Shown piece by piece: positions 28,430 to 36,332 of a DNA stretch of 64,000 nt. Position 1 is the first letter of the stretch. Every line of letters begins with the position of its first letter. The translations under genes were made by a program, and so were the position numbers. This stretch comes from Albidovulum denitrificans (GTDB taxonomy: Bacteria > Pseudomonadota > Alphaproteobacteria > Rhodobacterales > Rhodobacteraceae), in the NCBI RefSeq assembly GCF_002973535.1, contig NZ_PVEP01000001.1, forward strand, positions 62,001-126,000, written 5' to 3'. The notes beneath the pieces are model-generated. The model was not told where the DNA came from and searched no databases. It worked only from the letters and a program-made list of their open reading frames with translations.

Positions 28430-29737
28430 TTACTGGCCCATCGCTTCCTTGATCGCGGCATTGCCGCGCGAGACGGCATTGTCCAGCGCCTCTTGCGCGC
28501 TCTGGTCGCCCGCCAGCATCTTCTCGAACTCCTCGTTCTCGATGTCGCGGATCTGCGGCAGGTTGATCAGGCGCACGCCCTTGGAATTGGCGGTCGGCGC
28601 CTTGCCCATCATCTGGGTGATCGGCGTTTCACGCCCCGGATTCTGGTCGTAGAATCCGCTGGCCTTGGTCGCCTCATAGGCCGCCATCGTCACCGGCAGA
28701 TAGCCCGAGGTCTGGTGCAGGTATTCCTGCACATCGGTCTGCGAGATGTAGGAGAAGAAGGCGGCGATGCCCTTGTAGGTCTCGTCCGACTTGCCGCCCA
28801 TGACCCAAAGGCTCGCGCCGCCGGGGATGGTGTTCTGCGGCGCGCCGGGCGCGTCGCTGTCATAGGGCAGCTGGCCGATGCCGTAATTCATGCCCGACTT
28901 GACGATATCGCCCAGACCGCCGGAGCTTTCCGTCATGATACCGCATTCGCCCGCCAGGAAGATCTGCTTGGCCTCGGACGTGCGGCCGCCATATTTGAAC
29001 GTCCCGTCCTTGGCGAGATCGGCCATCGCCTGGAAATGGTTGACGTAAAGCGGCGCGTTGATCTGAAGCTCGGGCACGCCGCCCGGCGCGAGACCGTTTT
29101 CCTGCGTCGCATAGGCCGCATCGTTCCAGGCCGCGAAGTTTTCCAGGTGAATCCAGGTCAGCCAGGTGGAGGTATAGCCGCAAGGCGCGGCACCCGAGGC
29201 CTTGATGGTTTTCGCCATGTCCCAGACCTCGTTCCAGGTCTTGGGCGGCGTGTTCGGGTCAAGCCCGGCCTTCTCGAAGATGTCCTTGTTGATATAGGTG
29301 ATGGGCGAGGACGAGTTGTAGGGGAAGGACAGCATCGTCCCGTCGGGCTTGGAATAATAGGCCACGATGCCGGGCAGGTATTGCGACTTGTCAAAGGTCA
29401 TGCCCGCGTCTTGCAACACCTCGGCCACCGGCTTTACCGCGCCTTCGGCTGCCATCATCACGCCGGTGCCGACGTCGAAGACCTGAATGATGTCGGGCGC
29501 CTGCCCGGCGCGGAAGGCGGCGATGCCCGCGTTCAGCGTTTCGGGATAGGTGCCCTTGAAGGCCGGGACGACCTTGTAGTCGGACTGGCTGGCGTTGAAA
29601 TCGTCGGCGATCTTCTGGACCACCTCGGCATTGGCGCCGGTCATGGCGTGCCACCAGCTGATCTCGGTCTGGGCAAAGGCGGGCAGGGCAAAGGCGCCCG
29701 CCGCGACGGCACCGGCGAAAAGGCTTGCATGTTTCAT
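28430..29737 (-). CDS. ugpB: sn-Glycerol-3-phosphate-binding periplasmic protein
   Basis: A 435-residue periplasmic binding protein, first gene of the ugp operon. Residues 1-22 are a Sec signal peptide ending AFA. The mature part begins [27 protein letters not shown]. Features typical of UgpB are [35 protein letters not shown], the [24 protein letters not shown] block and [21 protein letters not shown]. It binds glycerol-3-phosphate or glycerophosphodiesters for import. I use ATG 29737, preceded by CAGGGAGCAG on the minus strand. A perfect palindrome lies 56 bp upstream. Confidence 0.93.
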   Translation of the reverse strand: MKHASLFAGAVAAGAFALPAFAQTEISWWHAMTGANAEVVQKIADDFNASQSDYKVVPAFKGTYPETLNAGIAAFRAGQAPDIIQVFDVGTGVMMAAEGAVKPVAEVLQDAGMTFDKSQYLPGIVAYYSKPDGTMLSFPYNSSSPITYINKDIFEKAGLDPNTPPKTWNEVWDMAKTIKASGAAPCGYTSTWLTWIHLENFAAWNDAAYATQENGLAPGGVPELQINAPLYVNHFQAMADLAKDGTFKYGGRTSEAKQIFLAGECGIMTESSGGLGDIVKSGMNYGIGQLPYDSDAPGAPQNTIPGGASLWVMGGKSDETYKGIAAFFSYISQTDVQEYLHQTSGYLPVTMAAYEATKASGFYDQNPGRETPITQMMGKAPTANSKGVRLINLPQIRDIENEEFEKMLAGDQSAQEALDNAVSRGNAAIKEAMGQ

Positions 29738-29792
29738 GGTCTGCTCCCTGTGTTCAGCATCCCCCGGAGGTTCCGGGGCCGCCGCCCTTCTA

Positions 29793-29811
29793 GCTGTCAA
29801 AACATGACAGC
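29793..29811. promoter_or_regulatory. Palindromic operator candidate upstream of ugpB
   Basis: GCTGTCA-AAACA-TGACAGC is a perfect 7-bp inverted repeat with a 5-bp spacer. CTGTCA is also the half-site of PhoB boxes, but PhoB sites are direct repeats with an 11-bp period, and here the second half is inverted, so this is either a divergent Pho box or a different dimeric regulator. It is 56 bp before the ugpB start. Confidence 0.5.
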
Positions 29812-30090
29812 CCGATGACGCGCGGCCGGGAAACGCGGGCAGATGGATCGGCACGGGGACCTCTCCGCCCCCGGCACCGTCCGGTCAGGTTAGGGATTCC
29901 GGTGCGATGTGCAAGTGCGGGGATGCAAGTGTGGGGCGACACATCGTCATGCCATTCAACTGCGCCCCGGACATTGGCATCTTGCATCGGCGCCCCGAGG
30001 GTCGACTGTCACGCCCTGACCACAAAGCGGCCATCGGGGTCCGGCGCGGCGAGTGGCGGGTTTGAGGCCTTCGCAGTCATTCCCCCTTGC

Positions 30091-30202
30091 CCGGAACCAA
30101 GGCGCGTCCCGCGCCGCCGGGCATCGCCCGACCGCCCCACCGGGCGGGCGATACGGCACCGTCTTGCCCCGAACAGCCGTTGGATGTGGGCCTCACCATA
30201 AA
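30091..30202 (-). repeat. Dispersed GC-rich intergenic repeat, copy III
   Basis: On the minus strand it begins TTTATGGTGAGGCCC, carries GCCCGCCCGGTGGGGCGGTC and ends GCCTTGGTTCCGG, matching copies I, II and IV. Unlike those, it has no CCCGGA double palindrome beside it. Confidence 0.72.
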
Positions 30203-30277
30203 GCGCTGCCGAACAACCCGCCCTACGCCCACCCGCGGCCGGGCGATGCCCGCCTTCCAACCGTCGGCAATACCCCC

Positions 30278-31861
30278 TCAGGGCAGGCGAATCTCGATCA
30301 GCCCCGCCCCCCCGGCGGCCTCGGCCCGCGCCAGCGCCCCGGCCAGATCGCCGGTACCCTCGATTGCCTCTGCCGCCATCCCGTAGGCCCGCGCCACCGC
30401 GACGAAATCGGGGGCAGAGGGGGTGACGCCCACCGGCGTGATGCCCTGATCGACCATATAGCCTTCGATCTCCCCATAACCCCGGTTGTTCCAGACGACG
30501 AAGATCACCCGCGCGGCTTCGTCCATGGCCGAGCCGATTTCCGACAGGCAGAACTGAAACCCGCCATCGCCAACAAGGCAGACCACCGGGCGCCCCTCGG
30601 GATCGGCCAGCGCCGCGCCGATGGCGGCAGGCGGCCCGTATCCCAGCGCGCCGAACCCGGTCGCGGCGTTGAACCATGCGCCGGGGCGGGGAATCTCGGC
30701 GTAAAGGTTCCCGGCATAGATGAGTTGGGTGGAATCGCCGACGATGGCGGCATCGGGAAGCGTCGCGGTGATGGTCCGCAGCACCTCAACCTCGCCCTGC
30801 ATCTTCGCGCCAAGGCCCTGATAGGCCGCCTCGCGCGCCGCCTTTGCACGCTCAGCCCCGCCATCGGGCAGACGCGCCGGGCCGATCCGCCTGTACAGCG
30901 CCGCCAGCGCGCAGGCCGCATCGCCCACGATCACCGCCTCGGCCACCGCCCCGCGCGTGGCCTGCAAGGGACCGGCGTCGATGCGGACCAGCCGCGTCAT
31001 CGCCGGGAATTCGCCATCCACATACATGTCGTAATCCGTCGGCCCGATCTGCGTGCCGACCGCGATCACCGCATCCGCCGCCCCGATCAATGCGCGCACC
31101 GCCCCAAGGCTGGGCGAGGCCGGAACCTCAAGCGGATGGCCCGCCATCAACCCGCGCCCGTTCGTGGTGGTCACCACCGGCGCGTCGAGATGGGCGGCCA
31201 GCGCGCGCAGCTCCGCATCCGCCCCCTTCGCACCACCCCCGGCCAGGATCACCGGCTGGCGCGCGGCGGCGATCAGCGCGGCCGCCCCGGTCAGCGCCTC
31301 CTCCGCTGGGACCGGCAGGCCGGGCAGTGGGGCGATCCGGTCGGGTGCCTCGATCCGTTCGGACATCACGTCGATGGGGATCTCGATATGCACCGGCCCC
31401 GGACGGCCCGTCAGCATGGCGGCATAGGCGCGGTCGAGGACGGCGGGCAGGTCGGCGCCGTTCAGAAGCGTATGGGTGTAAAGCGCGACGGTCCGCATCA
31501 TCCCCGCCTGATCGGGCAGTTCGTGCAGATGCCCCCCCTCATGCCCCAGCGTCGCGCGCCGGTTCACGCCGGAAATGACCAGCATCGGCACCGAATCCGC
31601 GCGCGCCTGCGCCATGGCGGTGATCGCGTTGGTCAGGCCCGGCCCGGTGATGAGGAAACAGACCCCCGGCTTGCCCGAGACCCGCGCATAGCCATCGGCC
31701 ATGAACCCTGCCGATTGTTCATGCCTTGGCGTGACATGGCGGATACCGGACGCGGCAAGGCCCCGGTAAAGCTCCACCGTATGCACGCCGGGAATGCCAA
31801 AGACGGTATCGACACCGCGCGCCTGCAAGAGATCGACAAGAACCTCGCCAACCGTTTTCAT
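30278..31861 (-). CDS. aruI: Thiamine-diphosphate decarboxylase, probable 5-guanidino-2-oxopentanoate decarboxylase
   Basis: A 527-residue enzyme of the acetolactate-synthase fold. The ThDP catalytic Glu is Glu48 in PRHEQSAGFMADGYARVSG; the GPGLTNAITAMAQARADSVPMLVISG stretch follows; and the ThDP/Mg motif is GDGGFQFCLSEIGSAMDEAARVIFVVWNN near residue 430-460. HLHELPDQAGMM and the adjacent aminotransferase point to AruI, which decarboxylates the 2-oxo acid made from arginine to 4-guanidinobutyraldehyde. An unrelated acetolactate-synthase-like role cannot be excluded by motifs alone. The start overlaps the aruH stop (ATGA), so the two are translationally coupled. Confidence 0.75.
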   Translation of the reverse strand: MKTVGEVLVDLLQARGVDTVFGIPGVHTVELYRGLAASGIRHVTPRHEQSAGFMADGYARVSGKPGVCFLITGPGLTNAITAMAQARADSVPMLVISGVNRRATLGHEGGHLHELPDQAGMMRTVALYTHTLLNGADLPAVLDRAYAAMLTGRPGPVHIEIPIDVMSERIEAPDRIAPLPGLPVPAEEALTGAAALIAAARQPVILAGGGAKGADAELRALAAHLDAPVVTTTNGRGLMAGHPLEVPASPSLGAVRALIGAADAVIAVGTQIGPTDYDMYVDGEFPAMTRLVRIDAGPLQATRGAVAEAVIVGDAACALAALYRRIGPARLPDGGAERAKAAREAAYQGLGAKMQGEVEVLRTITATLPDAAIVGDSTQLIYAGNLYAEIPRPGAWFNAATGFGALGYGPPAAIGAALADPEGRPVVCLVGDGGFQFCLSEIGSAMDEAARVIFVVWNNRGYGEIEGYMVDQGITPVGVTPSAPDFVAVARAYGMAAEAIEGTGDLAGALARAEAAGGAGLIEIRLP

Positions 31862-33045
31862 TCCACACCCTCCCTGATGCCCTGCTTTGCCGCGAACCGC
31901 GCGATGCGGGCGCAGGCCTCCGCCAATATCCCGTCCGGCACCGTCAGGCTGAGGCGGATGAACCCCTCCGCCTGCGCCCCGAAGGACGATCCCGGCATGG
32001 TGGCGACGTCCTCGGTTTCCAGCAACCGCTTGGCGAAGGCGTCCCCCGACAGCCCCGTCGCCCGCACGTCGATCAGCAGGAACATCCCCGCCTCGGGCGA
32101 CAGCGGCTTCAACCGGGTTCCCTCCAGCGCCTTGCAGACCAGCGCCGCGCGCTGGGCATAGGCGGCGCGCATCGTCGCGGCGGTGGGGATATCGTGGGTC
32201 AGCGCATGGGCGGTCATGTCGGCGATGAAGGGCTGGCCACCGAAGAGCATGATCTCTGACACCGGCAGCACCTTTGCGCAGAACGCCACCGGCCCCACGG
32301 CCCAGCCCGACCGGAACCCCGGCGCCGCGTGGGATTTGGAGATCGACGAACAGACGACGGTCCTCTCGGCCAGATCGGCCCGGTCGAAGGGCGAGGCGAA
32401 GCTGCCCCGAAGGATCAGGTCCTCATACACCTCATCCGCCACGATCCACAGATCATGCTTGCGGCAGACCGCGCCGATTTCGTCAATCTCGTCGGCGCTC
32501 AGCACCGCGCCGGTGGGGTTGTGCGGCGTGTTCAGCAGCAGCACCTTCGTCGCCGGCGTGATCGCGGCCTCAAGATCCGCCGCTTGCAGGTGGAAACGGT
32601 GCCGGTCCCATGTCGGCACCGGCACGACCGTGGCCCCGGTTGCGCGCACGACGCCTTCATAGGTCGCGTAATAGGGATCGGGGATCAGGACCGCATCGCC
32701 GCCCTCGACCAGCCCCGCCATCACCGTGTAAAGCGCGGTCTGCGTGCCGGGGAAACAAAGGACCTGATCGGTGGTGATGGTCCGCCCCGTCCGGCGGCTG
32801 TATTTCGCGGCGATCGCGTCCAGCAGCGCCTCTTCCCCCTGACCGTTGGAATAGCGCGTCCGCCCGGCGCGCATCGCCTCGGTGCAGATGTCCAGCAGGG
32901 CGGGGTCGGGGGGGATATCCGGTTCCCCGATGGTCAGTTCGATGACGTCATGGCCCGCCGCCTTCCTGCGGCGCCCGGCGAAATGGACCTCCCACTTGCC
33001 AGAGCCAAGCCCCGCGAGGCGGTCGGTGATCGAGGCGAAAGTCAT
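31858..33045 (-). CDS. aruH: Class I/II aminotransferase, probable arginine--pyruvate transaminase
   Basis: A 395-residue PLP-dependent fold-type I aminotransferase. Visible motifs are LTIGEPDIPPDPALLD, RYSNGQGEEALLDAIAAKYSRRTG, LLLNTPHNPTGAVLS, the YEDLIL region and the PLP lysine in SSISKSHAAPGFRSGWAVG. Because the next gene looks like aruI, the likely reaction is arginine + pyruvate to 5-guanidino-2-oxopentanoate + alanine, the first step of the arginine transaminase pathway. It overlaps the regulator gene upstream and aruI downstream by 4 bp each. Assignment depends on the gene pair; alone it could be an aspartate-type transaminase. Confidence 0.72.
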   Translation of the reverse strand: MTFASITDRLAGLGSGKWEVHFAGRRRKAAGHDVIELTIGEPDIPPDPALLDICTEAMRAGRTRYSNGQGEEALLDAIAAKYSRRTGRTITTDQVLCFPGTQTALYTVMAGLVEGGDAVLIPDPYYATYEGVVRATGATVVPVPTWDRHRFHLQAADLEAAITPATKVLLLNTPHNPTGAVLSADEIDEIGAVCRKHDLWIVADEVYEDLILRGSFASPFDRADLAERTVVCSSISKSHAAPGFRSGWAVGPVAFCAKVLPVSEIMLFGGQPFIADMTAHALTHDIPTAATMRAAYAQRAALVCKALEGTRLKPLSPEAGMFLLIDVRATGLSGDAFAKRLLETEDVATMPGSSFGAQAEGFIRLSLTVPDGILAEACARIARFAAKQGIREGVE

Positions 33046-33689
33046 GCGTCTGTCTCCGGTTCGGTCAGGGTCAGTCCAAGGATGCGGCCGCCCGCGTCCA
33101 GCGCGAGGCGGGCGAGCGTGTCACCGTCAAAGAGGTCGGGCGCAAGGCAGCCCTCCAGCCACAGCCCGTCGATCAGCGCCGCGATCTGGCGAGCGTGGTC
33201 GGGAACGGCGGCGGTCGCGCGCCCTTCGGTCAGGAAGACCCGCGCGATCATCGGCTCCAGCAGCCCGCAAAAGCGCAGGTAGCCCGCCTTGTGGATCGCC
33301 GCCATCTCCGGGTCGGTCCGCACCGGCCCGATAAAGCCCGCCCAGGCCGACAGCTTGCGCCCGTCAAGGACCGGCGGGCGGCAGTTCGCGGCGATGAACC
33401 GGGCGAGCCGGTCGGCCGGGGGAACGTCCCCGGCGGCGTCCTCCGCCGTGCCGGTCATGTCGTCCATCAACGCCCGGTAGGCCGCCTGCACCAGCGCCTC
33501 CTTGCTGTCGAAATGATGCCGGATCAACCCGTTCGACACACCCGCCCGCGCCGCCACCTCACGCACCGTCGCCGCCGCCACGCCGCCATCTGCGACGCAG
33601 TCGATGGTCGCCCGGATCAGATCGGCGCGCCGCTCCTCCTCGGGCGCGCGCCGCCAGGCGCGGTCGGTATCGGGGGCGGAATCGGGCAA
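33042..33689 (-). CDS. TetR/BetI-type regulator of the aruHI operon
   Basis: A 215-residue TetR-family repressor. The helix-turn-helix is TVREVAARAGVSNGLIRHHFDSKEALVQAAYRAL (residues ~40-73), close to BetI. The C-terminal ligand domain has KLSAWAGFIGPVRTDPEMAAIH and ALIDGLWLEGCLAPDLF, again BetI-like. The start is a TTG at 33689 with a strong GGAGGAGA ribosome site; no ATG in frame sits well. It is the first gene of an operon with aruH and aruI, and an 18-bp palindrome lies just upstream, so it probably represses its own operon. The inducer is unknown: arginine or its 2-oxo acid is a guess from context. Confidence 0.85.
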   Translation of the reverse strand: MPDSAPDTDRAWRRAPEEERRADLIRATIDCVADGGVAAATVREVAARAGVSNGLIRHHFDSKEALVQAAYRALMDDMTGTAEDAAGDVPPADRLARFIAANCRPPVLDGRKLSAWAGFIGPVRTDPEMAAIHKAGYLRFCGLLEPMIARVFLTEGRATAAVPDHARQIAALIDGLWLEGCLAPDLFDGDTLARLALDAGGRILGLTLTEPETDA

Positions 33690-33712
33690 GGTCTCCTCCG
33701 GGTTGTGGGGTT

Positions 33713-33730
33713 ATTATGCGGGTGCATAAT
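33713..33730. promoter_or_regulatory. TetR-type operator upstream of tetR-aruH-aruI
   Basis: ATTATGC-gggt-GCATAAT: two perfect 7-bp arms with a 4-bp spacer, starting 24 bp upstream of the TTG start. Size and spacing suit a TetR dimer. It is markedly more AT-rich than its surroundings. Confidence 0.7.
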
Positions 33731-33796
33731 TGTGGGCGCAAGGGGTCATCGGCAGTCCCCTGCCGTTTCGGTCGCAGCGGCCGCCAGGGCCAATCT

Positions 33797-33826
33797 TTGA
33801 CTTCCAAAGCGCTTGCAGAAATGATA
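33797..33826 (+). promoter_or_regulatory. Candidate glgP promoter with LacI-type palindrome in its spacer
   Basis: TTGACT (33797-33802) and ATGATA (33821-33826) form a possible promoter with an 18-bp spacer. Inside the spacer the palindrome AAGCGCTT (33807-33814) lies in CCAAAGCGCTTGCAG, the core recognised by many LacI-family regulators of sugar genes. It is about 90 bp before the glgP GTG. Confidence 0.5.
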
Positions 33827-33917
33827 GCGGAAACATGAAGCGCGCCGGACAGCCGCTGCCCGCCTGTTACCGGGGCAGTCGGGATACGCACGATCCGGCC
33901 CCGGACGGAGCCATGAC

Positions 33918-36320
33918 GTGAAAGACATATCCGCCCAACGGCCCGGCAAGGAGGCGTTTCGCGCCGATATCCTGCGCCATCTGACCTATACGCTTGGCAA
34001 GGATGCGGGCCATGCCTCGGATTACGACTGGCGCATGGCGCTGTCGTTTGCGATCCGCGACCGGATCGTGGGGCCGTGGTTCGCCTCCACCCGCCGCACC
34101 TGGGCCGAAAACCGCAAGCGGGTCTATTACCTGTCGATGGAATTCCTGATCGGCCGCATCCTTGAGGATGCCGCGATCAACCTCGGCCTGCGCGATCTTG
34201 CCGCCGAGGTGCTGGCCGATCTGGGGCAGGACTTCGCGACGCTGGCGGGGGAGGAGCCGGACGCGGCGCTGGGCAATGGCGGGCTGGGCCGTCTTGCCGC
34301 CTGCTACATGGAAAGCATGGCGACGGTGGGCTGCCCGTCCTACGGCTATGGCATCCGCTACGAACACGGGCTGTTCCGCCAGCGTTTCGAAGGCGGGCAA
34401 CAGGTGGAGACGGCGGAGGACTGGCTGAAGACCCGCAACCCGTGGGAATTCGAACGGCCCGAAAGCGCCTATACGATCGGCTTCAAGGGTGAGGTCGCGG
34501 AAAAGGACGGCCGTGCGCTCTGGACGCCGGACGAAACCGTGATCGCCTCGGCCTATGACACGCCGGTGGTGGGCTGGCAGGGGCGTTGGGCCAATACGCT
34601 GCGGCTGTGGAGCGCGAAACCCACGCAGGCCTTCGATCTTGAGCGCTTCAACCGGGGCGACTACGCCGCGGCGGCAGAGCCGGAGACGCTGGCCCGCACC
34701 ATCAGCCGGGTGCTTTACCCCGAGGATACGACCTATCAGGGCAAGGAACTGCGCCTGAAGCAGGAATTCTTCCTGACCTCCGCCGCGATCCAGGACATTC
34801 TGCGCCGCTATCTGGAAACGCATACCGACCTGACGGCGCTGCCGACCCATGTCGCGATCCAGATGAACGACACCCACCCGGCGCTGGCCGGGCCGGAACT
34901 GATCCGGCTTCTGACCGACGCCCACGGGATCGGGTTCGAAGAGGCGTTCGACATCGCGCAGGCCTGCCTTGGCTATACCAACCACACCCTTCTGCCCGAG
35001 GCGCTGGAACGCTGGTCCACCTGGCTGGTCGGCAACATCCTGCCGCGCCACATGCAGATCATCGAACGCATCGACAGCCTGCACCGCCGCCGCTTCCCCA
35101 ACCGCCCCCATTACGTCGGCATCGTGAAGCATCATGAGGTGCGGATGGGCGAACTGGCCTTCATCTCCGCCCACCGGGTCAACGGCGTCTCCGCTCTGCA
35201 TACCGAACTGGTCAAGGAACGGCTGTTCCCCGAACTGAACAAGCTCCACCCCGGCCGGATCGTGAATGAGACGAACGGCGTCACCCCGCGCCGCTGGCTG
35301 CGCATGGCGAACCCGGCGCTGTCGGGGCTGATCACCGAAACGATCGGGGAGGGGTGGGAAGATCACCTCGACCGGCTGACGGGGCTTGAGCCGCATGTGG
35401 AGGACAAGGGCTTTCGCGATGCCTTCGCCGGCGCCAAGCGCGCCAACAAGGTGGCGACGGCCAACTGGATCGCCCGGACAACCGGCATCAGCGTCAGCCC
35501 GGACGCGCTTTTCGACGTGCAGGTCAAGCGCCTGCACGAATACAAGCGCCAGTTGCTCAACATCCTCCAGACCGTCGCGCAATGGCATTTCATCCGTGAA
35601 AACCCGAACCTGCCGCATGTGCCGCGGGTGAAGATCTTCGGCGGCAAGGCCGCGCCCGGCTATGTCGTGGCCAAGGAAATCATTCACCTCATCAATGACG
35701 TGGCCGCCGTCATCAACAACGACCCCAGGACGGGCGACCTGCTGAAGGTGGTCTATCCAGCGAATTACAACGTCTCGATGGCCGAACACCTGATCCCGGC
35801 CGCCGACCTGTCGGAACAGATCTCCACCGCCGGGAAAGAGGCGTCGGGCACCGGCAATATGAAACTGTCGCTGAACGGCGCGCTGACCATCGGGACGCTG
35901 GACGGCGCCAATGTGGAGATCCGCGAAAAGGTCGGGGCGGAAAACTTCTTCCTCTTCGGCCTGACGGCGGATGAGGTTGAGGAACGGCGCAAGGACGTCG
36001 AACACGCCCGCCACGCGATCCTCGCGAACCAGCCCTTGCAGGATGTCCTTCAGATGATCGCCGAGGGCCGTTTCAGCCCCGGCCAGCGCGACCGTTATCA
36101 CGGCATCGTCGACCGGATGTGGCATCACGACTATTTCCTCGTCGCCTCGGACTTCGGCGCCTACCATGCCGAACAGGGTGAGGTGGACCGCAGCTATCGC
36201 GAGGCGGACGACTGGACGCGGAAGGCCGCGCTGAACACCGCGCGGATGGGCTTTTTCTCATCCGACCGGGCGATCCGTGGTTACATGGAAGACATCTGGG
36301 GCGTCGACTCGGCTCTGTAG
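33918..36320 (+). CDS. glgP: Glycogen/starch phosphorylase
   Basis: Releases glucose-1-phosphate from glycogen ends. The 800-residue product is full length for the family. Family blocks include RVYYLSMEFLIGR near 75, AALGNGGLGRLAACYMESMAT near 115-135, the CLGYTNHTLLPEALE region, LFDVQVKRLHEYKRQLLNIL and the PLP site EASGTGNMKLSLNGALTIGTLDGANVEI with Lys649. It starts at GTG 33918, with GGACGGAG 7 nt upstream. It is the first gene of the glycogen operon and reads divergently from the tetR-aruHI operon. It is followed by glgB after 12 bp. Confidence 0.96.
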   Translation: MKDISAQRPGKEAFRADILRHLTYTLGKDAGHASDYDWRMALSFAIRDRIVGPWFASTRRTWAENRKRVYYLSMEFLIGRILEDAAINLGLRDLAAEVLADLGQDFATLAGEEPDAALGNGGLGRLAACYMESMATVGCPSYGYGIRYEHGLFRQRFEGGQQVETAEDWLKTRNPWEFERPESAYTIGFKGEVAEKDGRALWTPDETVIASAYDTPVVGWQGRWANTLRLWSAKPTQAFDLERFNRGDYAAAAEPETLARTISRVLYPEDTTYQGKELRLKQEFFLTSAAIQDILRRYLETHTDLTALPTHVAIQMNDTHPALAGPELIRLLTDAHGIGFEEAFDIAQACLGYTNHTLLPEALERWSTWLVGNILPRHMQIIERIDSLHRRRFPNRPHYVGIVKHHEVRMGELAFISAHRVNGVSALHTELVKERLFPELNKLHPGRIVNETNGVTPRRWLRMANPALSGLITETIGEGWEDHLDRLTGLEPHVEDKGFRDAFAGAKRANKVATANWIARTTGISVSPDALFDVQVKRLHEYKRQLLNILQTVAQWHFIRENPNLPHVPRVKIFGGKAAPGYVVAKEIIHLINDVAAVINNDPRTGDLLKVVYPANYNVSMAEHLIPAADLSEQISTAGKEASGTGNMKLSLNGALTIGTLDGANVEIREKVGAENFFLFGLTADEVEERRKDVEHARHAILANQPLQDVLQMIAEGRFSPGQRDRYHGIVDRMWHHDYFLVASDFGAYHAEQGEVDRSYREADDWTRKAALNTARMGFFSSDRAIRGYMEDIWGVDSAL

Positions 36321-36332
36321 AGAGGAGAGGCT

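Larger units (their letters stand above)
29738..30277. other. Gene-free gap between aruI and ugpB
   Basis: Holds the ugp upstream region with a palindrome at 29793-29811 and dispersed repeat copy III at 30091-30202. I see no gene: the open frames here are in repeat sequence or are antisense shadows of aruI. Confidence 0.7.

Noticed and set aside
29738-30277. Open frames in the gap between ugpB and aruI
   Set aside because: They run through dispersed repeat copy III, lack ribosome sites and encode low-complexity Arg/Pro-rich sequence.
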